Notes under the pieces: model-generated
Databases searched by the model: none
What the model was told of the DNA's origin: nothing
What the model saw: only the letters and a program-made list of their open reading frames with translations
Translations under genes and position numbers: made by a program
Shown: positions 24,454 to 33,328 of the stretch, piece after piece
How the letters are laid out: each line of letters starts with the position of its first letter
Numbering within the stretch: the stretch's first letter is position 1
NCBI RefSeq assembly: GCF_014650775.1
Contig: NZ_BMVP01000016.1
Span: 62,001-126,000 of the forward strand
Origin: Streptomyces cirratus
GTDB taxonomy: Bacteria; Actinomycetota; Actinomycetes; Streptomycetales; Streptomycetaceae
DNA: 64,000 nt
Direction: 5' to 3'

Positions 24454-25896
24454 TCAGCTCCAGCTGGCGTGCAGGGGCTTGCCCTCCGCGTAGCCGGCCG
24501 CCGACTGGACGCCGATCACGGCCTTCTCCTCGAACTCGGCGAGCGAGCCCGCGCCCGCGTACGTGCAGGACGACCGCACGCCCGCGATGATCGAGTCGAT
24601 CAGGTCCTCGACGCCGGGCCGCGCCGGGTCCAGGAACATCCGCGAAGTGGAGATGCCCTCCTCGAACAGGCCCTTGCGCGCCCGGTCGTACGCCGACTCC
24701 TCCGAGGTGCGGTTCTGCACGGCACGCGCGGACGCCATGCCGAACGACTCCTTGTAGAACCGGCCGTCGGCGGACTGCTGGAGGTCGCCCGGGGACTCGT
24801 ACGTCCCGGCGAACCAGGAGCCGATCATCACGTTGGACGCGCCTGCCGCCAGCGCCATCGCCACGTCGCGCGGGTGCCGGACGCCGCCGTCGGCCCAGAC
24901 GTGCTTGCCGTACTTCTTGGCCTCCGCAGCACACTCCAGCACGGCGGAGAACTGCGGGCGGCCCACGCCGGTCATCATGCGGGTGGTGCACATGGCACCG
25001 GGGCCCACACCGACCTTGATGATGTCCGCGCCGGCGTCGATCAGGTCCTTGACGCCCTCGGCGGCGACGATGTTGCCCGCCACGATCGGGACGTGCGGGT
25101 CCAGCGCGCGGACGGCCTTGATCGCGCTGATCATCGACTCCTGGTGGCCGTGGGCCGTGTCGATGACCAACGTGTCCACGCCCGCGTCGAGCAGCTGCTT
25201 GGCCTTGCCGACGAAGTCGCCGTTGATGCCGACGGCGGCGGCGATGCGCAGCTTGCCGTTGGCGTCGGTCGCCGGGGTGTAGAGGGTCGCGCGCAGGGCG
25301 CCCTTGCGGGTCAGGATGCCGACGAGCCTGCCGTCCTTGTCGACGGCGGGGGCCAGCTTGCGGTGGCCGGCGTCGAGCTTGTTGAAGGCCTCGCGGGGGT
25401 CGATGTCCGCGTCGACGAGCAGCAGCTCCTTCGACATGACCTCGGAGAGCTGGGTGAAACGGTCCACGCCGGTCAGGTCGTGCTCGGTGACGACACCGAC
25501 GGGCCGGTTGTCGGCGTCGACGACGATTCCGGCGCCGTGGGCCCGCTTGGGCAGCAGCGACAGGGCGTCGGCGACGGTCTGGGTGGGTGCCAGGGTGATG
25601 GGGGTGTCCAGCACGAGGTGGCGGGTCTTGACCCAGGAGATGACGTCGGTGACGACCTCGATCGGGATGTCCTGCGGGATGACGACGATGCCGCCGCGGC
25701 GGGCGACGGTCTCGGCCATCCGGCGTCCCGCGATGGCGGTCATGTTGGCCACGACGAGCGGAATGGTGGTGCCGGTGCCGTCGGGCGAGGAGAGGTCGAC
25801 GCCCTGACGGGAACCGACCGCGGACCGGCTCGGCACCATGAAAACGTCGTCGTACGTCAGGTCGTACGGCGGCTTCTGGTCATTGAGGAAACGCAC
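24454..25896 (-). CDS. guaB1: GuaB1-family IMPDH-related protein, probable GMP reductase
   Basis: A 480-residue (beta/alpha)8 protein with an inserted pair of CBS domains (about 95-205). The catalytic loop reads GPGAMCTTRMMTGVG, and ADGGVRHPRDVAMALAAGAS forms the phosphate site. The actinobacterial GuaB1 branch, once annotated as IMP dehydrogenase, has been shown in mycobacteria to be a GMP reductase (GMP to IMP with NADPH) with CBS-mediated nucleotide control; assignment here rests on the branch-specific start MRFLNDQKPPYDLTYDDVF. GTG start at 25896. A duplicated copy of its start region lies just upstream. Confidence 0.88.
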   Translation of the reverse strand: MRFLNDQKPPYDLTYDDVFMVPSRSAVGSRQGVDLSSPDGTGTTIPLVVANMTAIAGRRMAETVARRGGIVVIPQDIPIEVVTDVISWVKTRHLVLDTPITLAPTQTVADALSLLPKRAHGAGIVVDADNRPVGVVTEHDLTGVDRFTQLSEVMSKELLLVDADIDPREAFNKLDAGHRKLAPAVDKDGRLVGILTRKGALRATLYTPATDANGKLRIAAAVGINGDFVGKAKQLLDAGVDTLVIDTAHGHQESMISAIKAVRALDPHVPIVAGNIVAAEGVKDLIDAGADIIKVGVGPGAMCTTRMMTGVGRPQFSAVLECAAEAKKYGKHVWADGGVRHPRDVAMALAAGASNVMIGSWFAGTYESPGDLQQSADGRFYKESFGMASARAVQNRTSEESAYDRARKGLFEEGISTSRMFLDPARPGVEDLIDSIIAGVRSSCTYAGAGSLAEFEEKAVIGVQSAAGYAEGKPLHASWS

Positions 25897-25937
25897 GTGC
25901 TGAACATCCCAGTCGATCGGAGTTGGCCCTCGACGGG

Positions 25938-25964
25938 TCAGCCGAGGAAACGCACGTACTTCAT
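25938..25964 (-). other. Possible 8-codon leader ORF upstream of guaB1
   Basis: ATG...TGA encodes MKYVRFLG. Its centre repeats, over 14 bases, the guaB1 start region (ACGTGCGTTTCCTC at 25957-25944 and again at 25898-25885). GGGAG lies very close before the ATG, so real translation is doubtful. It may be a leader peptide or just a short duplication. Confidence 0.35.
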
Positions 25965-26123
25965 TCTCCCATGGCCCGGTGTTTATGCAGCCCGGTCCGA
26001 TCCTCCAGGACATACCGGGCCCCTGTGGTCTGTTCCTACGGAACCCCGTCCCGGCAAGCGAGCGGGGTGCACCGTACGGGCGGATTCCGGGAGGGCGGGG
26101 ACCTCGGTGCCGGGTCCGCCAGG

Positions 26124-27278
26124 TCATCGCGCGTGTGCGGGCACGGTCCGGCCCGGCCGCGCGTGCACCGGGCCGGGCCGGCCGGCGAGGGGGCTCGTGG
26201 TTCCGCCGTGCCGGACGGCGGTGAACTCGGCGGCGATGGCCAGGGCCGTCTCCTCGGGGGTGCCGCCGCCCAGGTCCAGGCCGATGGGTGAACGCAGCCG
26301 GGCCAGCGCGGCCTCCGGCAGGCCCTCCTCCCGCAGCCGGGCCGCCCGCTCGGTGTGGGTGCGCCGCGACCCCATGGCCCCCACGTACGCCAGCGGCAGC
26401 CGCAGGGCCAGGGACAGCAGCGGTACGTCGAACTTCGCGTCGTGGGTCAGGACGCAGACTGCGGTACGGGCGTCGAGCCGGCCCGCCTCCCATTCGGCGG
26501 CGAGGTGGCGGTGGGGCCACTCCACGACGACCTCGTCGGCGCCGGGGAAGCGGGCCGGGGTGGCGAAGACGGCCCGGGCGTCGCAGACGGTGACCCGGTG
26601 CCCCAGGAAAGCGCCGATCCGCGCCAGGGCGGCGGCGAAGTCGATGGCCCCGTAGACGATCAGCCGGGGCGTTTCCGCGGCCGACTCGACCAGCAGGGTC
26701 AGGGGCGCCCCGCACAGGCCGCCGGCGGTGCCCAGCTCGGCGGTGCCGGTCCGCCCGGCGAGCAGCAGGTCCCGCACCCGTTCGGCGGCGGCCCGGTCCA
26801 GGGCGGCTCCACCGTCCAGGTGGCCCTCGTAGGAGCCGTCCGCGTGGACGGCCAGCGCCCGGCCGCGTTGCCGGGGCGGCCCGGCGACCACCCGGGCGAA
26901 CGCGGTGCGCGTGCCGGCCCCGGCGCGGTCGAGCACCGTGCGCAGGACGGGCCGCACGGGGTCGTGCCCGCGCACCGGGGTGATCAGCACGTCCAGGACT
27001 CCGCCGCAGGTCAGCCCTACCGCGAAGGCGTCGTCGTCGCTGTACCCGAAGCGGTGGACGCCCCCTTCCCCGGTGGCGATCGCCTCCAGGCACAGCTCGT
27101 GGACGGCGGACTCGACGCAGCCCCCGGACAGGGAGCCGAGGGCGGTGCCCCGGGCGTCGACGGCCAGTGAGGCACCGGGCCCGCGCGGCGCGCTGCCGCT
27201 GACGGCGACCACGGTGGCCAGCGCGAACTCGCGCCGCTCGGCGCACCAGGTGCGGAGTTCCCCCGCGATGTCCAGCAT
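26124..27278 (-). CDS. XdhC/CoxI-family molybdenum-enzyme maturation factor
   Basis: A 384-residue protein of the XdhC family, which binds molybdenum cofactor, promotes its sulphuration and inserts it into xanthine-dehydrogenase-type enzymes. The N-terminal XdhC_CoxI domain has SGSAPRGPGASL and SGGCVESAV; the C-terminal Rossmann domain has VYGAIDFAAALARIGAFLGH and YVGAMGSRRTH. The likely client is the molybdenum hydroxylase at 32.5-36.2 kb. The ATG overlaps the stop of the transposase-derived gene (TGATG) and has no own ribosome site, so its translation depends on that gene. Confidence 0.9.
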   Translation of the reverse strand: MLDIAGELRTWCAERREFALATVVAVSGSAPRGPGASLAVDARGTALGSLSGGCVESAVHELCLEAIATGEGGVHRFGYSDDDAFAVGLTCGGVLDVLITPVRGHDPVRPVLRTVLDRAGAGTRTAFARVVAGPPRQRGRALAVHADGSYEGHLDGGAALDRAAAERVRDLLLAGRTGTAELGTAGGLCGAPLTLLVESAAETPRLIVYGAIDFAAALARIGAFLGHRVTVCDARAVFATPARFPGADEVVVEWPHRHLAAEWEAGRLDARTAVCVLTHDAKFDVPLLSLALRLPLAYVGAMGSRRTHTERAARLREEGLPEAALARLRSPIGLDLGGGTPEETALAIAAEFTAVRHGGTTSPLAGRPGPVHARPGRTVPAHAR

Positions 27279-28561
27279 CAGCGTATGTATTCGCGGCGGG
27301 CGGTCTGCCCCGGTATGAGCGGCCTCGGCGGCAGGACGGCCGCCGGGCGGGGCCGGGTCGGTCCCCGGTAGGGCAGGGCGGCGGCGGTGTCCGGGAGGCG
27401 GGCGCCGGCGCTGCCGAGGAGCCGGGCGGCGTGGGCGACGCTGGCGAGGGTGGCGTGGTGGTGCCAGCCGCGGAAGGAGCGGCCCTCGAAGTCGCGGATC
27501 CCGACGGGTTCGCAGGTCTCGGCGAAGTCCAGGGAGACCCGGTCGGTGAGCTTGGCCAGCAGGAAGAGCTGGGCGAGCGGCCGGTCCCCGATGTTGGTGA
27601 TCCAGAACTCCGACGGCAGCAGGGCGGTCTCCGTCCAGGCCCCGACGAGCAGCAGCGGGGTGGGAGGTGCGGGGGCGGGCCGGTCCTCGCTGGGGGTGGC
27701 GAGGATGGAGGCCGAGGTCAGCAGCGTCACCGCACCCTCGGCGCGGCCGTGGCGGGTCCATTCGACGACCCGGCGCTGGGAGCGCAGGGAGTCGATGAGC
27801 TCACGGGCGGGGGCGGTGTGCGGTCCGGGCTTGTGGCGTCCGGACCCGCCGAAGGAGACGGGCAGCGAGCCGTCGACCTTGAAGACGAAGGGGATGTCCT
27901 GGAGCGCGAAGGACTCGATGCACTGCGGGAGGTCGCTGTTGGAGACCTCCATCACCACCGGGCGCCGCTGGAGCTGCCAGGTGGCGGCCATGCGCTGGAC
28001 GGCGTGCACGGCGTCCTGGGCGGGGGTGAGCGAGCGCGCCGTGTCGGGGATGCCGGCCCGGCGCCGGCGCAGCAGTTCACTGGTCCAGGGCCCGGGGAGG
28101 GTGAGGGTCCATTCGACCGGGAAGCTGGCCTCGCTGGAGGCGAGCCAGATACCGCCGGCCTGCTGACAGTTGGCGGTGCGGCCGAGCTGGGGCACGAACT
28201 GGCGGCCCACACCGACGGAGCGGTCGCCGGCCTTCTCGATGACCATCGGCTGCACCACCCAGGCCAGCGGCCGCTGGGCGGTGCGTTCGATGTGCTGGGC
28301 GAGGGACCGGCGTACGGGGGTCCAGTCCCACGGGGACTTGCTGATGAACTGCTGGAGGCTCTGTTCGACGGAACTGGCGCCGGTCCCGGCGAGGTTGCGG
28401 ATCGTTTTCTTCCCGTTGGTCCGCACGAGTCCGTTGAGATAAACGCGGGCCCAGTTTCGCTGGTCCCGCCGGGGTAATGACTCGAAGAACAATGAAATCA
28501 GGACATCGATCAACTCGGAGATTTCCTGTGCGGAATCCTCCGGCAGGACTACGCGAGCCAT
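27278..28561 (-). CDS. IS701-transposase-derived protein lacking the DDE residues (domesticated)
   Basis: A 427-residue intact frame that follows the IS701/DDE_5 transposase fold: NWARVYLNGL, SPWDWTPVRRSL, SVGVGRQF..GRTANCQ, and FEGRSFRGWHHH (358-369). The catalytic positions are gone. Where active members have DDTGF, this reads QPMVI (104-108); the second Asp is E205 (VVMEVSNSD); and the Glu of the RIEQDY motif is S343 (RVSLDF). No terminal inverted repeats or target duplication were seen. A good GGGAGG site and TGATG coupling to xdhC argue for a maintained cellular role, perhaps DNA binding. Confidence 0.8.
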   Translation of the reverse strand: MARVVLPEDSAQEISELIDVLISLFFESLPRRDQRNWARVYLNGLVRTNGKKTIRNLAGTGASSVEQSLQQFISKSPWDWTPVRRSLAQHIERTAQRPLAWVVQPMVIEKAGDRSVGVGRQFVPQLGRTANCQQAGGIWLASSEASFPVEWTLTLPGPWTSELLRRRRAGIPDTARSLTPAQDAVHAVQRMAATWQLQRRPVVMEVSNSDLPQCIESFALQDIPFVFKVDGSLPVSFGGSGRHKPGPHTAPARELIDSLRSQRRVVEWTRHGRAEGAVTLLTSASILATPSEDRPAPAPPTPLLLVGAWTETALLPSEFWITNIGDRPLAQLFLLAKLTDRVSLDFAETCEPVGIRDFEGRSFRGWHHHATLASVAHAARLLGSAGARLPDTAAALPYRGPTRPRPAAVLPPRPLIPGQTARREYIR

Positions 28562-28633
28562 CTGGGCCTCCCCCGCGACCAGCTAGATCCAATACCCTAC
28601 TTGACCGCGCAGAACGGCCGTAGGCCAGGGCGG

Positions 28634-29281
28634 CTACTTCCTGAGGTCGCCGGCAGTTGCGAGCCGCTCTTCCTCTACCACGAGTGGGATCGGGATCTGG
28701 TTCGCCGCATAGTAGAGCGCGATCAGGAAGTGTGCGACGAGAGTGAGCGGTGCGGAGAAAAAGGACAGGAGCACCGTCATGGGGTACGCGACCGCCCCCA
28801 GGCCGAACCGCATTCGGGTCGCCCGGGCACCTTCTTTGTCCACCCGTTCGTGGAAGAGGTGGCCGACCCGCGTGACGTACCACCAGAAGGCGAGGAAGGC
28901 CAGGGCGTAGGCCACGGTGACCGAACTGTAGAGGATCGCCGCCGCGTTGGCCGATCCGCCTTCCTCCATGAGGTGTTCGGCGAGCACGGTGGTGGTGTAC
29001 GGGATCACCGACACCACCATCAGCACCAGGAGATTCAGGAACAACAGCGGACGGTCGACCCGCTTGAGGTGACTGAAGATGGTGTGGTGGTTCACCCACA
29101 TCACGCCGATGATGAGGAAGCTCACCACATAGGCGGCGTAATGGGGCCACTGCTCCCACACCCCGCTCCAGAACTCCGATCCCGTTTCTTTCGGAACTTT
29201 GAGTTCCAGAACAAGAATGGTGATGACGATGGCGAACACGCCGTCACTGAATGCCTCGACGCGACCGGTTTCGCGTTCCAT
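28634..29281 (-). CDS. TMEM175-family potassium channel
   Basis: A 215-residue membrane protein with about six helices. The first helix has the TMEM175 hallmark FSDGVFAIVITILVLEL (about 10-26) and the FSDGVFAI filter motif; bacterial members form tetrameric potassium-selective leak channels. MWVNHHTIFSHLKR follows in helix 3. The ATG at 29281 is preceded by AAAGGGGAG. It starts 84 bases after the end of the long directon and might be its last gene. Confidence 0.92.
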   Translation of the reverse strand: MERETGRVEAFSDGVFAIVITILVLELKVPKETGSEFWSGVWEQWPHYAAYVVSFLIIGVMWVNHHTIFSHLKRVDRPLLFLNLLVLMVVSVIPYTTTVLAEHLMEEGGSANAAAILYSSVTVAYALAFLAFWWYVTRVGHLFHERVDKEGARATRMRFGLGAVAYPMTVLLSFFSAPLTLVAHFLIALYYAANQIPIPLVVEEERLATAGDLRK

Positions 29282-29365
29282 TGACTCCCCTTTGTCACTC
29301 GTTCCGCGCATGCGGGGAGAGCGCTGCCCCCGCCCTCCCCGCACACGCTACCCAGTTCTCGGGGT

Positions 29366-29707
29366 TCAGCTGCCGAACCCGGCGGTCTGACGCCAGATCC
29401 GGCCATCGCGGACCACAAGTGTCCCGAACGCGTGCTCCGGCTGACCGTTCAGGTTCATGATCGCGCGGTAGAAGATCGTGTCCTCGGTCTCGATGTACTC
29501 CTGGAGTTCGACCAGCGTGGGCTTGACCGAGAGGTAGCCGGTGAACGTCTCGCGAACGGCCTCGATGCCCACCGAAGCCCCCTCGAAGCGCACGAGCACC
29601 GCGTCGTCCGTGTAGTTCTTCATGACCGCCTCGATGTCGAGGGCGGCGAGCGCCTCCATCTGGCGGACGAAAACAGGGTGCAGCTTGGAGATGTCGTACG
29701 TGGCCAT
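29366..29707 (-). CDS. NTF2/SnoaL-like protein
   Basis: A 113-residue single-domain protein with the cone-shaped NTF2 fold pattern: N-terminal helices (VFVRQMEALAALDIEAVMKN), then YTDDAVLVRFEGA and alternating strands ending in VVRDGRIWRQTAGF. Ligand or enzyme activity unknown. The ATG at 29707 was chosen because GGAG lies six bases upstream. It follows the kinase gene by 31 bases, as the 24th and last gene of the directon. Confidence 0.8.
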   Translation of the reverse strand: MATYDISKLHPVFVRQMEALAALDIEAVMKNYTDDAVLVRFEGASVGIEAVRETFTGYLSVKPTLVELQEYIETEDTIFYRAIMNLNGQPEHAFGTLVVRDGRIWRQTAGFGS

Positions 29708-29738
29708 GTTCGACTCCACTCTGTGGGCTGGTGGTGGC

Positions 29739-31217
29739 TCAACTGGTGCTGGAACCGGCGGCCGCCGCCGGCGGCGGTGTGGCGAGCGGCAGCCGGACGA
29801 CCATCCGGGTCTCCCCCGGACGGGAACGGGCCGCGATCGACCCGTGGTGGCGCTGGGTCACGATCCGGTAGCTCAGGTGCAGCCCCAGGCCCGTGCCCTT
29901 CCCCACGTCCTTGGTGGTGTAGAAGGGTTCGAAGATCCGCGGCAGGACGTCCTCGGGGATGCCGCGGCCGGTGTCGACGACCTCCACGACCATGCACACG
30001 CCCTCCGGCCGGGCGCGCAGGGTGAGGGTCCCGGCCCCCTCCATGGCCTCGGCCGCGTTGTCGACGAGGTTGGTCCACACCTGGTTCAACTCGCCCGGGT
30101 AGCCGGTCAGTTCCGGCAGGCCGGGCTCGTACTCACGTACCACGGTGATGCCGGAGAGCTTCGAGCGGAGCACGACCAGCGTGTTCTCCAGTCCGTCCGT
30201 CACCGGGAAGCGCTGTTCGGGGGCCCGGTCGAGATTGGCGTAATCGCGGGTGGCCGCGACCAGCTGGGAGATGCGCGGACCCGCGGCCCGCAGCTCGGCG
30301 GCCAGGGAGCGGATCTCCAGCAGCGCCGCCAGGTGGTCCAGGGCGGCGGGCAGGGCCGGCTCCCCGATCCCCTCCAGCCGCTCCTGCAGCCAGCCCAGCT
30401 CCAGGCCGAGGTCCGAGACGCCCGAGCCGAGGAGCCCCGGCCGCTCGCTGCCCGCCTCCTCGGCCCAGTCGGCGATCTCCTCCTCGGCGTCCGCCTGCGC
30501 CAGCGGGTCGGAGGTCTGCGGCGGCGGCAGCTTGTCCAGCTCGTCGGTGAGCCGGTCCAGCAAGGAGCGTTCGGCCCCCGAGGCGGCCGCGCCCCAGGCG
30601 TGCGCGGTGCGGGTCAGCCGCTCCAGGGCGGGGGCGAGCTCCTGGGCCGCGCGCGCCACCGCGGCCGCCGGGTTGTTCAGCTCGTGTGCGAGGCCCGCCG
30701 CGAGCGTGCCCAGCGCCTCGACGGTGGCCCGCTTGCGGGCCTGCACCTCGGAGGACTTGATCCGCCAGGCCAGTACGGGCAGCAGGACGGCCGCCACGCC
30801 GTGGCAGCGGGTCAGCATCTCGAAGAACACCGGCTTCGGGTAGCCGACGACCGTGGTCGCGGGTCCGGACGCGGACGCGGTGGCCACGTAGGAGCCGTCC
30901 GTCAGCAGCGGCAGCTCCCCGGTGAAGCGGTGCGCGGCGGAGGGCTTGCCGTCGTGTTCCTCGGCAGCGGCGCTCTCCTCCTCGGTGGAGTGCCGGGTGA
31001 GCACCTCCTCCCGGCCGTCGATGACCTTGGTGACGACGAGGCCGCCGGAGAGCAGCACGTGGAAGCAGGTGGCCTCGTCCCCGTCGCGGAAGAGCACCTC
31101 GCCGTCGGACAGCACCCGGGGTTCGGTGACCGAGACCAGCCAGTCCAGTTGCTCCTCGGTGAGACCGGCGAAGATCTCCAGCTCGCGCAGGGCAGACCGC
31201 AACTCCGGGCCGCTCAT
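29739..31217 (-). CDS. Sensor histidine kinase with N-terminal cyclic-nucleotide-binding domain
   Basis: A 492-residue soluble kinase. The N-terminal cNMP-binding (Crp-like) domain runs to about 145 (LFRDGDEATCFHVLLSGGLVV), with a low-complexity Glu/Ala insertion. The histidine kinase core has H178 in AAGLAHELNNPAAAV, the N box NLVDNAAEAM, DTGRGIPEDV, FEPFYTTK and GTGLGLHLS. No membrane helix is found, so it senses a cytosolic signal. No response regulator is adjacent. Its ATG overlaps the stop of the MFS gene upstream (ATGA). Confidence 0.92.
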   Translation of the reverse strand: MSGPELRSALRELEIFAGLTEEQLDWLVSVTEPRVLSDGEVLFRDGDEATCFHVLLSGGLVVTKVIDGREEVLTRHSTEEESAAAEEHDGKPSAAHRFTGELPLLTDGSYVATASASGPATTVVGYPKPVFFEMLTRCHGVAAVLLPVLAWRIKSSEVQARKRATVEALGTLAAGLAHELNNPAAAVARAAQELAPALERLTRTAHAWGAAASGAERSLLDRLTDELDKLPPPQTSDPLAQADAEEEIADWAEEAGSERPGLLGSGVSDLGLELGWLQERLEGIGEPALPAALDHLAALLEIRSLAAELRAAGPRISQLVAATRDYANLDRAPEQRFPVTDGLENTLVVLRSKLSGITVVREYEPGLPELTGYPGELNQVWTNLVDNAAEAMEGAGTLTLRARPEGVCMVVEVVDTGRGIPEDVLPRIFEPFYTTKDVGKGTGLGLHLSYRIVTQRHHGSIAARSRPGETRMVVRLPLATPPPAAAAGSSTS

Positions 31218-32473
31218 GCCGTACTCCCCTCTGCCCGCGTACGGGCGGACAGCCGCAAGGTGACGATCAGGGCCAGCGCGCACACCCCGGCGACGACGGC
31301 CATGAAGCCGACCGAGGTGCGGTGCAGGCCGTGGATGTTGGTCAGCATTCCGGCGAGCACCGACGGGACGCTCATGGCGAGGTATGCGAACACGTAGACG
31401 GCGGCGGTGAGTTCGCCCCGGTGCTCGGGTTCCGCGAGTGTGCTGAGGGCGCGGAACGAGCCGAGGAAGGCGGCGCCCCAGCCGCTGCCCAGCACGGCCG
31501 TGGCGATGAGGAAGACGGGTGCTGAGCCCAGCCCGAGGGCCAGCAGTACCAGCGCCAGGCCGGCCAGCAGCCCCAGCAGCCCGATGACCGCGGTGCGCAG
31601 CGCCTCGGTGCGGCCGAGCAGCAGCTGCGCGCCGGTCGCGGCGCCCGCGAGCAGGGCGACGGTGGCCCCGCCGACCAGGTAGTTGGTGCTGCGGAGCAGG
31701 GACAGGGCCAGGTGCGGGCCGAGCGAGAGGTAGAAGCCGCCGACCGACCAGACGGCGACGATGGTGAGCACCAGGACGGCGAACCGGCCGCCCGCGCCCG
31801 GCGGTATCCGGATGCGGCGCGGGACGATCCGGAAGCGGCCACCTTGCAACCCCGGTGCGCTCTCGCCCATCCGGACCACCCCGACCAGCGTGAGCGCGAA
31901 GGCCCCGACGAGCAGGGCGTAGCTCAGTACGGTCGGGGCGGGCCCGTACTGGACGAGGAGCCCCGCGCCGAGCCCGCCGAGCCCGATGCCCACGGTGGGG
32001 CCCGCGCTGTTGACCTGGGCGCCGAGTGCGGGTTTGGAGCGCGGGGTCAACTCCAGCAGGGCCGCGCCCATCGCCCCGGTGGCGAGGCCGACCGCCAGCC
32101 CCTGTACGGCGCGGGCGGCCAGCAGCAGGCCGAGCCCCTGGGCCCCGGCGAACAGGCCCATGGACACGATCGCGAGGACCAGTGAGGCGGCCAGCACGGG
32201 CCGCCGTCCGAGGGTGTCGGACAGCGACCCGAACAGCAGCAGCCCGGCCAGCACGGTGACGGCGTACAGGGCGAAGACCACGGTGATGGTGCCCGACGAC
32301 AGGCCCCACTTCTGCTGGTAGAGCACGTAGAGGGCGGAGGGCACGGAGGAGGAGAGCATGAGCAGGACGAGGACGGCGCCCACCACCCAGAAGCCGGAGC
32401 CTCTGGGCGCACCGGCCTGCGGGCCGGCCGGTTGCACGATGTCCCCCGTGGTGGTCTTGGTCGGTTCGGCCAC
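31214..32473 (-). CDS. MFS transporter
   Basis: A 419-residue twelve-helix carrier with the classical motif A, FGSLSDTLGRRPVL, after helix 2. Drug/metabolite exporters of the DHA type look like this, but the cargo is unknown. A TTG at 32482 and a GTG at 32473 are possible starts; I prefer the GTG, nine bases after GGGGGAG. It lies between the molybdenum hydroxylase subunits and the cNMP kinase in one run of overlapping genes, so it may export a product of that oxidation. Confidence 0.88.
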   Translation of the reverse strand: MAEPTKTTTGDIVQPAGPQAGAPRGSGFWVVGAVLVLLMLSSSVPSALYVLYQQKWGLSSGTITVVFALYAVTVLAGLLLFGSLSDTLGRRPVLAASLVLAIVSMGLFAGAQGLGLLLAARAVQGLAVGLATGAMGAALLELTPRSKPALGAQVNSAGPTVGIGLGGLGAGLLVQYGPAPTVLSYALLVGAFALTLVGVVRMGESAPGLQGGRFRIVPRRIRIPPGAGGRFAVLVLTIVAVWSVGGFYLSLGPHLALSLLRSTNYLVGGATVALLAGAATGAQLLLGRTEALRTAVIGLLGLLAGLALVLLALGLGSAPVFLIATAVLGSGWGAAFLGSFRALSTLAEPEHRGELTAAVYVFAYLAMSVPSVLAGMLTNIHGLHRTSVGFMAVVAGVCALALIVTLRLSARTRAEGSTA

Positions 32474-32503
32474 TCTCGTCAACTCCCCCGTGGTGGGCGG
32501 TGA

Positions 32504-33328
32504 TCAGGCGTGCGCCTGGGCCCTCGCCAGTGCGCGGGCGGTCAGGACCCCCGCGAGGTGGCCGAGGTACTCGGCCGAGGTGCCCCGGCCCGGGACGAAC
32601 AGCTCCCGGGGTTCGGCGCGGAAGGCCGCGAGCACGTTGTCCGTGGTGTACGGGCCCGCGCCCAGCCGGTCCTCGACCCCGCGCAGGCGCAGGGCACGGG
32701 CGGTGGCTCCGGTCACCGCGATGCGGGGACCGTCGGTGGTGATGCGTACGGCGCTCGCGCACAGCGGGTAGCGGGTGGCGCGGTCGGCGCTCTTCTCGAA
32801 GGCGCCCGCCGGTCCCCCGGGCGGCACCAGCAGGGCCGTGATCACGGTCTCCGCCGGAACTCCGGAGGCGGCGAGTTCCTCGGCAGTGACCGTGGAGCGC
32901 CCGTGGCGGCCGGCCAGTTCGGCCTCCGCGCCGGCGGCGATGGCCGCGACCGGCAGGTCGGTGGCCCGGCCGGTGGCGGCCAGGTTCCCCCCGGTGGTGC
33001 CGAGGTTGCGGACCTGGGGGTCGCCGTTGGCGCGGGCCGCGGCGGCGATCTCCGGGGCCCGTTCCAGCACCAGCGGGTGCGCCGCGAGTTCGGCGAGCGT
33101 GGTCAGCGCCCCGATCCGCAGCGTCCCGTCCGGGGCGGTTTCGACGCCGCGCAGTTCCTCCAGGTGCCGTACGTCGACCAGCAGGCGGGCCCGGGCGGCG
33201 CCGGTGCGCAGGTCGGGCAGCAGGCTCTGGCCGCCGGCCAGGGCCCGGGCGCCGGGCGTGCCGGCGAGGAGGGTGAGCGCCTCTTCGAGGCCGACGGGCC
33301 GTACGTAGTCGAACTCGGTGAGGATCAC
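32504..33328 (-). CDS. Molybdenum hydroxylase FAD-binding subunit (CoxM/XdhB-like)
   Basis: A 274-residue medium subunit of the xanthine dehydrogenase family. FAD-binding motifs are ALAGGQSLLPDL (about 30-41) and LGTTGGNLA (about 110-118). It passes electrons from the iron-sulphur subunit to the acceptor. GTG start overlaps the stop of the large-subunit gene (GTGA). Order is small, large, medium subunit, unlike the cox M-S-L order. Confidence 0.9.
   Translation of the reverse strand: MILTEFDYVRPVGLEEALTLLAGTPGARALAGGQSLLPDLRTGAARARLLVDVRHLEELRGVETAPDGTLRIGALTTLAELAAHPLVLERAPEIAAAARANGDPQVRNLGTTGGNLAATGRATDLPVAAIAAGAEAELAGRHGRSTVTAEELAASGVPAETVITALLVPPGGPAGAFEKSADRATRYPLCASAVRITTDGPRIAVTGATARALRLRGVEDRLGAGPYTTDNVLAAFRAEPRELFVPGRGTSAEYLGHLAGVLTARALARAQAHA

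Noticed and set aside
22493..24991. Long minus-strand frame opposite the symporter/kinase and into guaB1
   Set aside because: Runs antisense to three well-supported genes, has no motif and has Arg/Pro-rich composition.
27278..28561. Active insertion sequence of the IS701 family
   Set aside because: Catalytic DDE residues are missing and no terminal inverted repeats or target duplication were seen.
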